DNA of 64,000 nt, from contig NZ_JACNMS010000001.1 in the NCBI RefSeq assembly GCF_020595125.1, forward strand, positions 186,001-250,000. The letters run 5' to 3'. Within the stretch, counting starts at the first letter, position 1. Every line of letters starts with the position of its first letter. This document shows, in pieces, positions 49,523 through 58,196 of this stretch. The translations under genes were made by a program, and so were the position numbers. Under the pieces are notes generated by a model. It was not told the DNA's origin, made no database searches, and was given only the letters and a program-made list of their open reading frames with translations. Source of the DNA: Jeotgalibacillus aurantiacus. GTDB lineage: Bacteria; Bacillota; Bacilli; Bacillales; Jeotgalibacillaceae.

Positions 49523-49981
49523 TTACTGTGCCGCCTCCTCTGTTTTGAGTTTTTCAGTCAACTCCATAAACAGATCACGGTCACCTTCGAGTAGCGCCTT
49601 GTCAATCAGCCGGTAGAGGTTTTGCAGTTCTAGGTTCGTAATTTCTTCATTCATGGCTTCTTCCTCCTCTTCTGACTGTATCTGCTGGATGTAAAATTGG
49701 GCGATGGCCTGTAGATGTTCAAGCAGATCAGATATCTGCAGCAATTGAAATAATGGGACTCTGAAAATTCTTGTACCGCGCTGGAATACAAAGATATCGG
49801 TGAGATTTTCAATCTGTTTCGTTTTCAGATTGATGCGGATCTCGTTCGATTCGACCGGGATAAACTGATAGACTTCGTCACCTTTGACAACGGAGAAATA
49901 CTGGTACGCAAAGACAAGCTTTAGCTCGTTGCCTTCCTGGAGTGTATAAAACGGCTTCATCATCTTGACTGTCAGCAACAT
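49523..49981 (-). CDS. IDEAL-domain protein
   Basis: A 152-aa soluble protein. The N-terminal ~90 residues form a beta-rich domain (VFAYQYFSVVKGDEVYQFIP, TDIFVFQRGTRIFRVPLFQL). The C-terminus has the IDEAL motif region LYRLIDKALLEGDRDLFMEL followed by TEKL, where the ID-x-AL-x-x-GD pattern is typical. IDEAL proteins in Bacillus are small and regulatory but poorly defined. Ribosome site GGGGGAGGGTCCA precedes the ATG. A terminator follows. Confidence 0.75.
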   Translation of the reverse strand: MLLTVKMMKPFYTLQEGNELKLVFAYQYFSVVKGDEVYQFIPVESNEIRINLKTKQIENLTDIFVFQRGTRIFRVPLFQLLQISDLLEHLQAIAQFYIQQIQSEEEEEAMNEEITNLELQNLYRLIDKALLEGDRDLFMELTEKLKTEEAAQ

Positions 49982-50190
49982 TGGACCCTCCCCCCGTCAC
50001 GTAAATTTGAAATATTCAGTTATTTAATATCATTATCGTATATTTTATGTAAAAGATAAAGGGAAAATGCTTATGTTGTTGGCTGGAAGTGTTTAGGCGT
50101 TTACAGGATGGACAAAATTCGGGTGGTGGGACTCGTGGTGCGTTGCTTATTCTGGTTAGATTATTGGTTATTCTGTATAGATATGCTTGG

Positions 50191-50518
50191 ATTTTATGCA
50201 CTTTTTTCTTCATTCAGTATACTTTCCCGTTTATTCTGCACACTTCCCTTCTCTTTCTACACACCTCCGCATCCAAATCCCGGCGAAGCTCGGGGGCTCT
50301 TCAAGAACTTTCATTACCCAAAACCTGCTTGGCTGGACGCTTCGCTTGGATCCGAAAGCTGGATTCAGTGCGATTGTGAGCTTATTCTTCACACTTCTCC
50401 CCCGATTCGATACACCTTCTTCTTCATTCTGCATACTTTCCCGTTTATTCTGCACACCTCCCCTCCCTTTCTGCACACCTCCGCATCCAAATCCCGGCGA
50501 AGCTCGGGGGGGCTCTTA
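50191..50518. repeat. Degenerate 21-22-bp tandem repeats with a CCCGGCGAAGCTCGGGG module
   Basis: Two blocks of units like TTTATTCTGCACACTTCCC repeat every 21-22 bp (50191-50262 and 50383-50475), each followed by GCATCCAAATCCCGGCGAAG and CTCGGGG. Between them is TGCTTGGCTGGACGCTTCGC. On the minus strand the 21-bp period reads as 7-residue repeats (VCRIxxK), but stops, lack of ribosome sites and drift argue against a protein. Related blocks occur at 62691-62970. Confidence 0.75.
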
Positions 50519-50534
50519 AAGATCTTAACAAACC

Positions 50535-50562
50535 AAAAACCCCTCTCCGAAGAAAGGGGCTT
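50535..50562 (-). terminator. Terminator of the serC-serA operon
   Basis: On the minus strand CCCCTTTCTTCGGAGAGGGG, followed by TTTTT. It lies 5 bp beyond the serA stop (50567). Confidence 0.85.
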
Positions 50563-50566
50563 CTCA

Positions 50567-51751
50567 TTAATGCCAGCCGTTCGCAATATGTCTTGCCTTC
50601 ACTACGCCCTCAATGTTCTGAAGCCGAGCCATGATGTCGTTGGCTTCGTCGTCGTTGAGTTTGTTGTCGATGTCGATCAGGGTGTAGGCCCAGTCGCCTC
50701 GGCTTCGGTTGAGCATGTCGGCGATGTTGAAGTTGCGTTCGGCCAACAGGTTGGAGAATTGTCCAACCATGTTTGGGATGTTGCGGTGCATGATGGTCAG
50801 GCGGCCGGGTGATGTGAGTGGCAGGCTGACGTTTGGAAAGTTGACCGCGTTTTTGATGTTGCCGGTTTCGAGATAGTTTTTGAGCTGGCGCGCTGCCATG
50901 ACGGCACAGTTTTCTTCTGATTCGGTTGTGGATGCACCGAGGTGCGGTGTGGCCACTACGTTATCGAGTCCGAAGATTTCGTCGTTCGGGAAGTCAGTGA
51001 TATATTTTCCGACTGTTCCGTCTGCGAGTGCTTCTTTTAATGCGACTTCATCGACGAGTTCGCCGCGGGCAAAGTTGATGAATTGGATACCTTTTTTCAT
51101 CGCTTTGAAGGCTTTGGCGTCGATCAATCCGGTAGTTTTCGGGCTGAGCGGCACGTGGATGGTGATGTAATCGCAGACGGCCAGCAGTTCTTCAAGCTGG
51201 TGAACACGCTGGACGTTTCGTGAAATGGTCCAGGCAACGTCGACTGAGACGAATGGATCGTAAGCCATGACGTCCATGTCGAGTGCAAGTGCATCGTTCG
51301 CAACGACAGAGCCGATGTTGCCGAGTCCGATGACGCCGAGTTTTTTACCGCTGATTTCATGTCCGATAAAGGCTTTTTTATTGGCTTCCACTTTTTCTGA
51401 GACGTTTTGTTCCCCGTTTAGCGTGCTGGTCCATTTAATGGCGTCAAACAGATTTCTGGCGCTTGCGATAAGACAGGAGATGACGAGTTCTTTTACTGCG
51501 TTGGCGTTGGCGCCTGGTGTATTGAACACGACAATGCCCTGCTCGGTGCACTGGTCGATCGGGATGTTATTCGTTCCTGCTCCGGCGCGCGCGATGGCCT
51601 GGACGGAATTCGGGATCGGCTGTCCGTGCAGCTTATGGCTGCGCAGTAAGATGGCGTCCGGATTCTGGTCAGTGTTGATTTCGTATTGGCTGTCGAGTAA
51701 ATCGAGTCCTTTTTTGGCGATCTGGTTATAGGTTTTAATCTGATACGTCAA
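50567..51751 (-). CDS. serA: D-3-phosphoglycerate dehydrogenase
   Basis: A 394-aa enzyme of the short form with an ACT regulatory domain. It has substrate-binding DAILLRSHKLHGQPIPNSVQ and GAGTNNIPIDQCTEQGIVVF, a nucleotide-binding GKKLGVIGLGNIGSVVANDA, ARGELVDEVALKEALADGTV, and the catalytic histidine in VVATPHLGASTTESEENCAV. The C-terminal ~80 residues (ERNFNIADMLNRSRGDWAYT) form the ACT domain that senses serine. It oxidises 3-phosphoglycerate as the first step of serine synthesis. Overlaps serC by 4 bp. Confidence 0.95.
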   Translation of the reverse strand: MTYQIKTYNQIAKKGLDLLDSQYEINTDQNPDAILLRSHKLHGQPIPNSVQAIARAGAGTNNIPIDQCTEQGIVVFNTPGANANAVKELVISCLIASARNLFDAIKWTSTLNGEQNVSEKVEANKKAFIGHEISGKKLGVIGLGNIGSVVANDALALDMDVMAYDPFVSVDVAWTISRNVQRVHQLEELLAVCDYITIHVPLSPKTTGLIDAKAFKAMKKGIQFINFARGELVDEVALKEALADGTVGKYITDFPNDEIFGLDNVVATPHLGASTTESEENCAVMAARQLKNYLETGNIKNAVNFPNVSLPLTSPGRLTIMHRNIPNMVGQFSNLLAERNFNIADMLNRSRGDWAYTLIDIDNKLNDDEANDIMARLQNIEGVVKARHIANGWH

Positions 51752-52842
51752 CGGTAAGTACCTCCCACGGCAATTTTCTCGAATTCTTTGATGGCGTCTG
51801 CCAGGCGTTCCACGTGTTCAAGCGGCATGGCGTTGTACATGCTCGCTCTCATGCCTCCTACGGAACGGTGGCCTTTCAGTTCCACGAGCTGTTTGGATGC
51901 GGCGAAATGAAGAAAAGCCCGATCCTGTTCCGCGCTGTCTGTTTTAAATGGAATGTTCATAAGTGAACGGTCTTCTTTTTTAACAGGTGAACTAAAAATC
52001 GGTGATTCATCGATGACGCTATATAATAGAGAAGCTTTTTCACGGTTGCGACGTTCGATCTCTTCGACGCCTCCGAGCTCCTGCAGCCATTCGAGCATCA
52101 GGCCGATCATATAGATGCCGAACGTCGGCGGTGTATTATAAAGAGAGTCGGCTTTTACATGTGTTTTGTAATTGAGCATGGTGGGCACCCATTCAGGAGC
52201 CTGTCCGATGAGATCGTCACGGATGATCACGACGGTTACACCTGAGGGCCCGAGATTTTTCTGTGCGCCGGCGTAAATCATGCCATAATCACTGACGTTG
52301 ATTTTCTCTGACAGGATACCGGATGACCAGTCATTGATAACCGGTACGCTGAAATCAGGTAATCTGGTAATCCGTGTTCCTTCTATTGTATTGTTTCCCG
52401 TGACGTGCACGTAGGATGTGTTGTTTTTCAGTGTAAGATTTGATAGATCGGGAATAGAAGTAAATGATGTGTCTTCAGATGTTGCGAGCACCGAAGTATT
52501 TCCGGCTTTTGTCGCCTCCTGAAACGCTTTTTGGGACCATGAACCTGTAATAATATAGGCTGCCTCGTGATCTTTTTGTAATAAATTTAAAGGAATCATG
52601 CTGAATTGTAACGATGCGCCCCCCTGCAAAAACAAAATTTTATAGTTTTCCGGGATGTTTAAACTTTTTTTCAAAAGGTCCTTGGTTCGCTGTAAAATTT
52701 CTTCAAAATGTTGTGAGCGGTGACTCATTTCCATAACTGACATGCCTGAACCATTTGTATTAATAAGCTCAGACTTCGCTCGTATCAAGACCTCGAGCGG
52801 CATAGCCGAAGGTCCTGCTGAGAAATTGACGACTCGATCCAT
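51748..52842 (-). CDS. serC: Phosphoserine aminotransferase
   Basis: A 364-aa PLP enzyme starting at the ATG at 52842 (MDRVVNFSAGPSAMPLEVL), preceded by GAGAGGAGTAATAGAAG. Signature regions: NTNGSGMSVMEMSHRSQHFE, ILFLQGGASLQFSMIPLNLL, MIYAGAQKNLGPSGVTVVII with the PLP lysine, and LYNTPPTFGIYMIGLMLEWL, ending HRSVGGMRASMYNAMPLEHV. It transfers the amino group from glutamate to 3-phosphohydroxypyruvate. With serA it is a complete two-step operon; serB is not seen here. Confidence 0.95.
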   Translation of the reverse strand: MDRVVNFSAGPSAMPLEVLIRAKSELINTNGSGMSVMEMSHRSQHFEEILQRTKDLLKKSLNIPENYKILFLQGGASLQFSMIPLNLLQKDHEAAYIITGSWSQKAFQEATKAGNTSVLATSEDTSFTSIPDLSNLTLKNNTSYVHVTGNNTIEGTRITRLPDFSVPVINDWSSGILSEKINVSDYGMIYAGAQKNLGPSGVTVVIIRDDLIGQAPEWVPTMLNYKTHVKADSLYNTPPTFGIYMIGLMLEWLQELGGVEEIERRNREKASLLYSVIDESPIFSSPVKKEDRSLMNIPFKTDSAEQDRAFLHFAASKQLVELKGHRSVGGMRASMYNAMPLEHVERLADAIKEFEKIAVGGTYR

Positions 52843-52905
52843 TCTTCTATTACTCCTCTCTTCCACGTTAAATCGATAAAAGATTTTTCCTAAAAGATAG
52901 GTTAT

Positions 52906-52934
52906 AGTATATGCCTCCTGTATACACATGTCAA
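52906..52934 (-). promoter_or_regulatory. Consensus promoter of the serine operon
   Basis: On the minus strand TTGACA (52934-52929) and TATACT (52911-52906) have an exact 17-bp spacer. The start lies near 52899, giving a ~57-nt leader before serC. Confidence 0.8.
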
Positions 52935-52983
52935 CGAGACAAAGACAATTAAGCTCGTAATCTAATTGTTACTACATTCTAAC

Positions 52984-53012
52984 TTGAATGACACTCCACT
53001 GAAATCTATAGA
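52984..53012 (+). promoter_or_regulatory. Possible promoter of the LysM-3D gene
   Basis: TTGAAT at 52984-52989 and TATAGA at 53007-53012 are separated by 17 bp, about 45 bp before the gene's start. A clear WalR-type direct repeat was not found nearby. Confidence 0.45.
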
Positions 53013-53055
53013 TGTTATGATTGGTCTCGTTAGTGAGAAGGAGGGTATTCATTTT

Positions 53056-53841
53056 ATGAAAAAACAAATCGTTGCACTAACCGCAATCGCAGCTTTATCC
53101 GCTGGGACAGCCGCACAGGCGTCAGCAGCAGAGCACACAGTACAAAGAGGAGACACACTGTGGAGCATCTCTCAAAAGAACAATGTCACGGTAGAACAAA
53201 TTCAAGAGTGGAATGACCTGTCATCAACACTTATATATCCAAATCAAACACTTACAGTATCAGAAGAAACAGCTTCTGAAGAAACGTACACTGTTGTGAA
53301 AGGTGACACTCTATACAAGATTGCCACTGAGTACGGCATTACTGTTGGCGAACTCATGCAATGGAACGGTCTTTCAAGTGACCTGATCTTTCCAGGACAA
53401 GAGTTTGTTGTAGCTGGTGGAACACCACAGGCAGCCGCTCCTGCTCAGGCAGAAGCAGCTGATCAGTCAGCCGTTGCCCAGGATTCAGGTATGACTCAGT
53501 CAGCTGAAGGTGTAGAAGGTACAGGTGGCGAAGCACCATCTGCTGAAGCAACTCAGGAACTGACTGTAACTGCAACAGCTTATACTGCATACTGTGCAGG
53601 ATGCTCAGGTATCACTGCTACAGGTATTGATCTTCGTTCAAATCCTGATCAGAAAGTAATCGCAGTAGACCCTAACGTTATTCCATTAGGATCACGTGTA
53701 TGGGTTGAAGGTTACGGTGAAGCGATCGCAGGAGACACTGGCGGCGCTATTAAAGGTAACAAAATCGATGTATTCATCCCATCTCAGGACGCAGCTCTTG
53801 ACTGGGGCGTACAAACAGTAGACGTCAAAATCCTGGACTAA
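53056..53841 (+). CDS. LysM-3D domain wall protein (YocH-like)
   Basis: A 261-aa protein with ATG at 53056 after AAGGAGGG. Signal peptide (KKQIVALTAIAALSAGTAAQ, then ASAAE). Two LysM modules (HTVQRGDTLWSISQKNNVTV; YTVVKGDTLYKIATEYGITV) bind peptidoglycan. An Ala/Gln/Glu-rich linker leads to a 3D domain of the MltA/RlpA type (TATAYTAYCAGCSGITATGI, AVDPNVIPLGSRVWVEGYGE, then GGAIKGNKIDVFI with the conserved aspartates). YocH-like proteins are muralytic enzymes regulated by WalRK or dormancy signals in Bacillus. It is a single-gene unit with a strong shared terminator. Confidence 0.92.
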   Translation: MKKQIVALTAIAALSAGTAAQASAAEHTVQRGDTLWSISQKNNVTVEQIQEWNDLSSTLIYPNQTLTVSEETASEETYTVVKGDTLYKIATEYGITVGELMQWNGLSSDLIFPGQEFVVAGGTPQAAAPAQAEAADQSAVAQDSGMTQSAEGVEGTGGEAPSAEATQELTVTATAYTAYCAGCSGITATGIDLRSNPDQKVIAVDPNVIPLGSRVWVEGYGEAIAGDTGGAIKGNKIDVFIPSQDAALDWGVQTVDVKILD

Positions 53842-53863
53842 TCAGGTTTGCTATATAAATAGT

Positions 53864-53894
53864 AAAAGCAAGGGACCCGGTCCCTTGCTTTTTT
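53864..53894. terminator. Bidirectional terminator between convergent genes
   Basis: AAAAGCAAGGGACC / GGTCCCTTGCTTTT with a very short loop; A and T runs on both sides let it serve the LysM-3D gene and the convergent SLH gene. Confidence 0.92.
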
Positions 53895-53895
53895 G

Positions 53896-55125
53896 TTATT
53901 GAGCGATATCTATGATGGCTTCTTTAAAATGAATTTTAACTGTTTCTTTTCCCATCGTGCTATACAGATTGAAGTAATGATACGCCTCGTCTGAACGAAG
54001 ATATTCCACACGATACAACTGATAACCTTCAGCGTATCCTCTGTAATTGCGATTTTCCACGATGTTAGCTGCCTCTTCTACTGAAAGATTCAGCTCAGGG
54101 ATATCATCAAAAACGTATTCATCGACTTTCCAATTGCCGCCTTCTTTCACAATCGTGATTTTGACCTGGCGTCCATAAATTAGTCCATCACCTGGCGTAA
54201 CGGTTTGAATGGAGATCACATCTTCAGTATTCTCAAAGACTTTGTAATTCACTTTCATGCCAAGTGCATCATAATAAAATGAGCCGTCACATTCTCTGCA
54301 TTGTCTATTGTAGTGATCTACTAAAGTAGGCTCGTAGTTTGCTGTGATGACTTCTCTCATCTCATTCTGGAAGTTTTCGTATGGATAAGCAGGCTCGTTC
54401 GGATACGTTTTGCTCAGATTTTCAAAAAAGATTTCAGTCATTCTATTGACTGTATCACGCACCTGAACAAGAGCACGCTCATCCGTGATGGCCTCATTTT
54501 CATAAATACGGTCAATAAATGCGGCCAGTTCATAACGTTTCACTGTCCTGTTTGGTGAATAGGTTGTGTCGGATGTCCCTGTTGTGATTCCTGCATCAAC
54601 TAATGCTTTGACGTAAGGGGCTGACCAGTCGTCTTCAGCTACATCTTCGAATCCTGTCTGGCGATTCGTTTCGGAATAAGGAAGATCAAAGCCAAGCACG
54701 ATCATCTTGGCAATTTGAGCACGTGTAAGGCGACCGTTCGGATCAAATTGACCATCTCTTCCCGATACGACTTCCTCATTTTCAAGGATTGCCACATAGT
54801 CGTGTGCCCAATGGAATTCAGTCATGTCGCTAAAAGTCGTTTTTTCCTGAGAAGCATTTGGATATCCCATTCCAATTGCAATCATTTTCGCAGCCTGTGC
54901 TCTGGTCACCTGATTAGTTGGCTTCATTGCATAACGTGGAATACGATTAATCGGGTCCATTCTGTTATAACCCGTCATGATATCCTTGTAATACACGCTT
55001 TCAAGGTTGTCATAAAAAGGTGATTCCTTTGATACATCTGTAAATTCGACTCCTGCAACAGGAGCTGCAAGACCTGTTGTTAATAGAATGGCTCCTGTAA
55101 ATGTTGCTAATGTTTTTTTAATCAT
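53896..55125 (-). CDS. SLH-domain surface protein with C-terminal NTF2-like region
   Basis: A 409-aa exported protein. Signal peptide MIKKTLATFTGAILLTTGLA. Three SLH modules between residues about 25 and 210 (FYDNLESVYYKDIMTGYN; WAHDYVAILENEEVVSGRDG; WSAPYVKALVDAGITTGTSD). The C-terminal 190 residues (YENFQNEMREVITANYEPTL, RQCRECDG with two cysteines, then GGNWKVDEYVFDDIP) resemble a small NTF2-like fold; this assignment is tentative. It is a paralogue of the gene upstream at 55317. SLH anchoring to wall polymer is expected; the job of the C-terminal domain is unknown. Confidence 0.85.
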   Translation of the reverse strand: MIKKTLATFTGAILLTTGLAAPVAGVEFTDVSKESPFYDNLESVYYKDIMTGYNRMDPINRIPRYAMKPTNQVTRAQAAKMIAIGMGYPNASQEKTTFSDMTEFHWAHDYVAILENEEVVSGRDGQFDPNGRLTRAQIAKMIVLGFDLPYSETNRQTGFEDVAEDDWSAPYVKALVDAGITTGTSDTTYSPNRTVKRYELAAFIDRIYENEAITDERALVQVRDTVNRMTEIFFENLSKTYPNEPAYPYENFQNEMREVITANYEPTLVDHYNRQCRECDGSFYYDALGMKVNYKVFENTEDVISIQTVTPGDGLIYGRQVKITIVKEGGNWKVDEYVFDDIPELNLSVEEAANIVENRNYRGYAEGYQLYRVEYLRSDEAYHYFNLYSTMGKETVKIHFKEAIIDIAQ

Positions 55126-55149
55126 GTAAATGCTCCTTCTTATAATCTG

Positions 55150-56399
55150 TTAACGAATATGTTCCCAGCTTACTTCACCGTACTTCTTACCAACATACAC
55201 TAATATTTTTTCTTTTGTGCCAGTTGCTTTGAAAATAAATACGTCATCACTTTGGCTTTCATATTGAATAGATTCAAAAGTTTTCATTAACGATCTTGCC
55301 ATGGTTTCAGCATCATTTATTGCCTGATACCTGGTTGGGTAGTGCGGGATGTTTGATCCCCTGCACTGTAACCATCCAATTGCCACTCTCCATTGTCTCT
55401 CACTAATTTAAATTGAATATTATGTTCTCCAAAAGTGGCTGTCTCAAATTGTATTGTATCGTCATTCTTAGTAGAGAATTCTATAAAACGATCAGGATTC
55501 AGTTGCGTTTCAAAAAGTTGAACCGAACATTGAGTACAACTTTTTCCATAAACTGATTCCAGAGTAGGCAAGTAATTCTCTGTCATGAAGGGTTCAATGT
55601 CATTTTGAAAAGTATCAAATGCTGGCAAAACGGGCTGGGCACCGTCCAGGTAACCTTGCTGTCTATGATAGCCCGTCATCGATTCCAATCTGTACACTGT
55701 TTCAATGGCTATTAGTAAGGTTTGTCTTGTATTCATTTCATCTACGCTTACCTGGTTGTATGCCCTGTCCAGAAAAGCAGCTAATTGATAGCGGGTCACT
55801 TTGGCAAAAGGGTCAAATCTGTCAGCCGTTCTGCCAGTCGTAATCCCCGCTTCAGTCAGTGCATTTACATAGGGTGCGTACCAGCTGTCAGAAGGAACAT
55901 CGGAATAAAATGAAGTGCCCTGATACGTCTTATTGAGATCGAAGGCATGCACTATCATTTTGGCCGCCTGTGCTCTTGTCAGTGTATCTTCCGGTTTGAA
56001 AGATCCATTCTCTTTACCACTCACAATATTATCCAGCGTCAGTTGCGTGATGTAATCATGAGCCCAATGAGATTCAGGGACATCATTATAATCATTGTTT
56101 TCCTGCGTATTCGGATGATATCCTGAAATAATTGAAATCATTTTACTTGCCTGTGCACGCGTCACATACTGGTTAGGGCGGAACTCTGCTTTATCCAGAT
56201 AGTTCCCTCCATTTTTGTAGCCTGAGATGACTCCCTTATAAAACATACTATCAATTTCATCGAAAAACTCACTGGTTACACTCACATCAGAAAAGCGATT
56301 ATATACTTCTTTCGTTTCAACAGCATCCGCATGATCGACTCCAATGAAAAGCAGCGCTCCGCAGACAAAACCTATGTATTGCTTTTTTAATGGTTTCAT
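55150..56399 (-). pseudogene. SLH-domain paralogue broken by a frameshift
   Basis: The main frame starts at 56399 (signal peptide MKPLKKQYIGFVCGALLFIG) and runs through three SLH modules (FFDEIDSMFYKGVISGYKNG; WAHDYITQLTLDNIVSGKEN; WYAPYVNALTEAGITTGRTA) into the same C-terminal domain as the neighbour, then stops at 55317 soon after GEWQLDGYSAGDQTS. The lost part (YQAINDAETMARSLMKTFES, then SDDVFIFKATGTKEKILVYV) continues in another frame to 55150. The two frames are joined by a -1 shift, as one missing base would cause. No slippery heptamer was found. It is either a recent pseudogene, a sequencing error or, less likely, programmed frameshifting. Confidence 0.7.
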
Positions 56400-56668
56400 A
56401 ATGTGTACACCTCCTAATATTAAAATCTACAGATCGTTTCTTACTACATAACAGATCATGCGCTTCTTCTTTCTGTAACAATAATGTAACATTAAATTAA
56501 TTATATTGAAACAATAATGGTAAAATAAATCCAAAATAATTCTTTTGTCTTGTTTTTTTATTAAAAATAGAAAAATATTCAATCTTACAGACCGTTTTAT
56601 ATCAATTTATGAGCATAAAAAAGAACCCTTTTATATTCATATAAGTAAAATTATTCATTTTCGGTTAT

Positions 56669-56698
56669 AAAAAAAGTCCAGACTGATATCTGAACTTT
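56669..56698 (-). terminator. Terminator of the RsbR-like gene
   Basis: AAAAAGTCCAGA ... TCTGAACTTTT pair with one mismatch around CTGATA. On the minus strand it lies right after the stop at 56707. Confidence 0.75.
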
Positions 56699-56706
56699 TA
56701 CATTAA

Positions 56707-57540
56707 TTATCGTTTAAATCCTATTTCACTAAGTGCTGCTTTCAGCGTGGCATATGATGGTATCTCTTTAAAATCCAGTCCCAGCTGTACGATTGTCTGA
56801 GCCATTTCCGGTGATATCCCGCTGATTTTTGGCACAACACCGATTAATTTTAAAGAGTCAATTACCTGGAAAAGCTTCTGGGCGACAAATGTATCGACCA
56901 TTGCAACACCTGACAGATCAATCACAAATTGATCCACGTTCAGTTCCAGACATTTTGTGAGGGACTCCTCCATAATCATTTTAGCACGGTGTGTATCAAT
57001 CGTTCCAACGAGCGGTAAGACGGCAACGCCATTGTCCACAGGCACAACCGGGACAGACATCTCAAGCATCTGCTCCTGAGAAGCTTGCAGATTCTTTGTC
57101 TGGACCTCTACAAAAGGCAAGCAGAAGTAATAGACAATTTCATTGACGGTCTGGTCCAGTACCGTGATGACTTCGTAAAGCTTTGCTGCTGAGTAATCAT
57201 ATGTAATGGCCACTTCTTTAATGAGTTCTCCAATTGCATTTCTGTACAAAGGGACTTCCTTTAACATTGAATCAAGTGTTGTACCCATTTCGGCACATTG
57301 TTTGCCTGTTTCCAGTCCCCATTTTTCAATTCGATTGGCCCGTTCAAGCGGATCCATGGAAAGTGCTTCACCATATAATGTAACAAGCCCAATTCTTAAT
57401 GGTAATAGGTTTTCTGACATGGAACGCAGCCTGGAATAGCGTTTGTTCTGTTCTTCTGTGATTTGCTCAGCCAACTGTACTCTCTGGTCCAAAATCCGGT
57501 CAGTCAGCTCTTCTAAAGTAAGATCTATTTGTTCAGCCAT
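56707..57540 (-). CDS. RsbR-family stressosome protein (STAS)
   Basis: A 277-aa protein. The N-terminal half is a helical globin-like sensor region (EQNKRYSRLRSMSENLLPLR, VITVLDQTVNEIVYYFCLPF). The C-terminal ~115 residues form a STAS domain: VAVLPLVGTIDTHRAKMIME, VDQFVIDLSGVAMVDTFVAQ, KLIGVVPKISGISPEMAQTI. The threonines in GTIDTHRA and VDTFVAQ match the sites phosphorylated in RsbR by the RsbT kinase. Such proteins build the stressosome that controls sigma-B. No rsbS, rsbT or sigB gene lies nearby, so it is a stand-alone paralogue. Confidence 0.88.
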   Translation of the reverse strand: MAEQIDLTLEELTDRILDQRVQLAEQITEEQNKRYSRLRSMSENLLPLRIGLVTLYGEALSMDPLERANRIEKWGLETGKQCAEMGTTLDSMLKEVPLYRNAIGELIKEVAITYDYSAAKLYEVITVLDQTVNEIVYYFCLPFVEVQTKNLQASQEQMLEMSVPVVPVDNGVAVLPLVGTIDTHRAKMIMEESLTKCLELNVDQFVIDLSGVAMVDTFVAQKLFQVIDSLKLIGVVPKISGISPEMAQTIVQLGLDFKEIPSYATLKAALSEIGFKR

Positions 57541-57778
57541 GGGCGACCCCTTTCAAGCACGAAAATTAGGAAATTTCTTAAAAACTTTACCCTATATATT
57601 ATAAATATAAACAATACTTTCGGGAATCTTTTCGTCACCAGAATGTCATATGAAAGCGGATATTTTGTCGAATCTTGTCTACATATATTATTTGTGTAAC
57701 AAGCCGATTAAGAAACGATGATTTTGTTGAATCGCTAACTTCAGGGGTTGTATGATGTTGTCAAAAGGAGGCGCGGTC

Positions 57779-57928
57779 ATGCATAAAGAAACGGTTTTCC
57801 ATTTAGAAGAACGGTTTTTATTTATTCAGTCGCTAAAGCCTTCACACGTTCGTATTGACCATTTAACCCAGATTTCTCCGGAAGGATCCCGCTGGAAAAA
57901 GTCAGTCAGCCAGAAACATTTGCAGTAA
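57779..57928 (+). CDS. Small 49-aa basic protein
   Basis: ATG at 57779 follows AAAAGGAGGCGCGGTC, a very strong ribosome site, and the frame closes at 57928: MHKETVFHLEERFLFIQSLK, PSHVRIDHLTQISPEGSRWK, KSVSQKHLQ. The ribosome site and a downstream small gene with the same orientation (57966) support a real gene. No homologue or function is recognised. Confidence 0.55.
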   Translation: MHKETVFHLEERFLFIQSLKPSHVRIDHLTQISPEGSRWKKSVSQKHLQ

Positions 57929-57965
57929 TGATTCAACTTAGAAGACTTACAGGAGGTGTACTTCA

Positions 57966-58154
57966 GTGAAACTGCTAAATGTCGCCACTTTATTGTCCAC
58001 GGTCTTATTAGTATCTTATATATTCCTTAGATTTTTCACAGATCTCATTTCACCTGCGTTTAGTGAATCTTTCATTCTGGAGTTTCTTCTTATCTTTATG
58101 GTGATCGGCTTACATACTTTTCGGAGTTGGAAAGCTGAGGAAGAGGAGTATTAA
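57966..58154 (+). CDS. Small two-pass membrane protein
   Basis: A 62-aa protein with a GTG start at 57966 after CAGGAGGTGTACTTCA. Two hydrophobic stretches (about 5-26 and 34-52) and an acidic tail (KAEEEEY). It follows the 49-aa gene by 37 bp on the same strand and is closed by a terminator, so the two may be co-transcribed. Function unknown. Confidence 0.65.
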   Translation: MKLLNVATLLSTVLLVSYIFLRFFTDLISPAFSESFILEFLLIFMVIGLHTFRSWKAEEEEY

Positions 58155-58164
58155 AATTTCACAA

Positions 58165-58196
58165 ATAAAAAAGCTGCTAAAATGGCAGCTTTTTTA
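58165..58196. terminator. Terminator between convergent genes
   Basis: AAAAAGCTGC and GCAGCTTTTT around TAAAATG, with T runs on both strands; it lies after the small membrane gene and overlaps the end of the SGNH gene. Confidence 0.85.

Noticed and set aside
50108-50812. Long plus-strand frame over the 21-bp repeats and the end of serA
   Set aside because: It runs antisense to serA at its 3' half and through tandem repeats at its 5' half, with no ribosome site; a by-product of repeat periodicity.
52940-53055. WalR operator before the LysM-3D gene
   Set aside because: TGTTACTACATTCTAAC is only loosely similar to the direct TGTWAH repeats; spacing and second half do not fit.
55317-55386. Programmed -1 frameshift in the SLH paralogue
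   Set aside because: No X-XXY-YYZ heptamer or downstream stem-loop was seen, so a deletion or sequencing error is more likely; kept as a pseudogene call.
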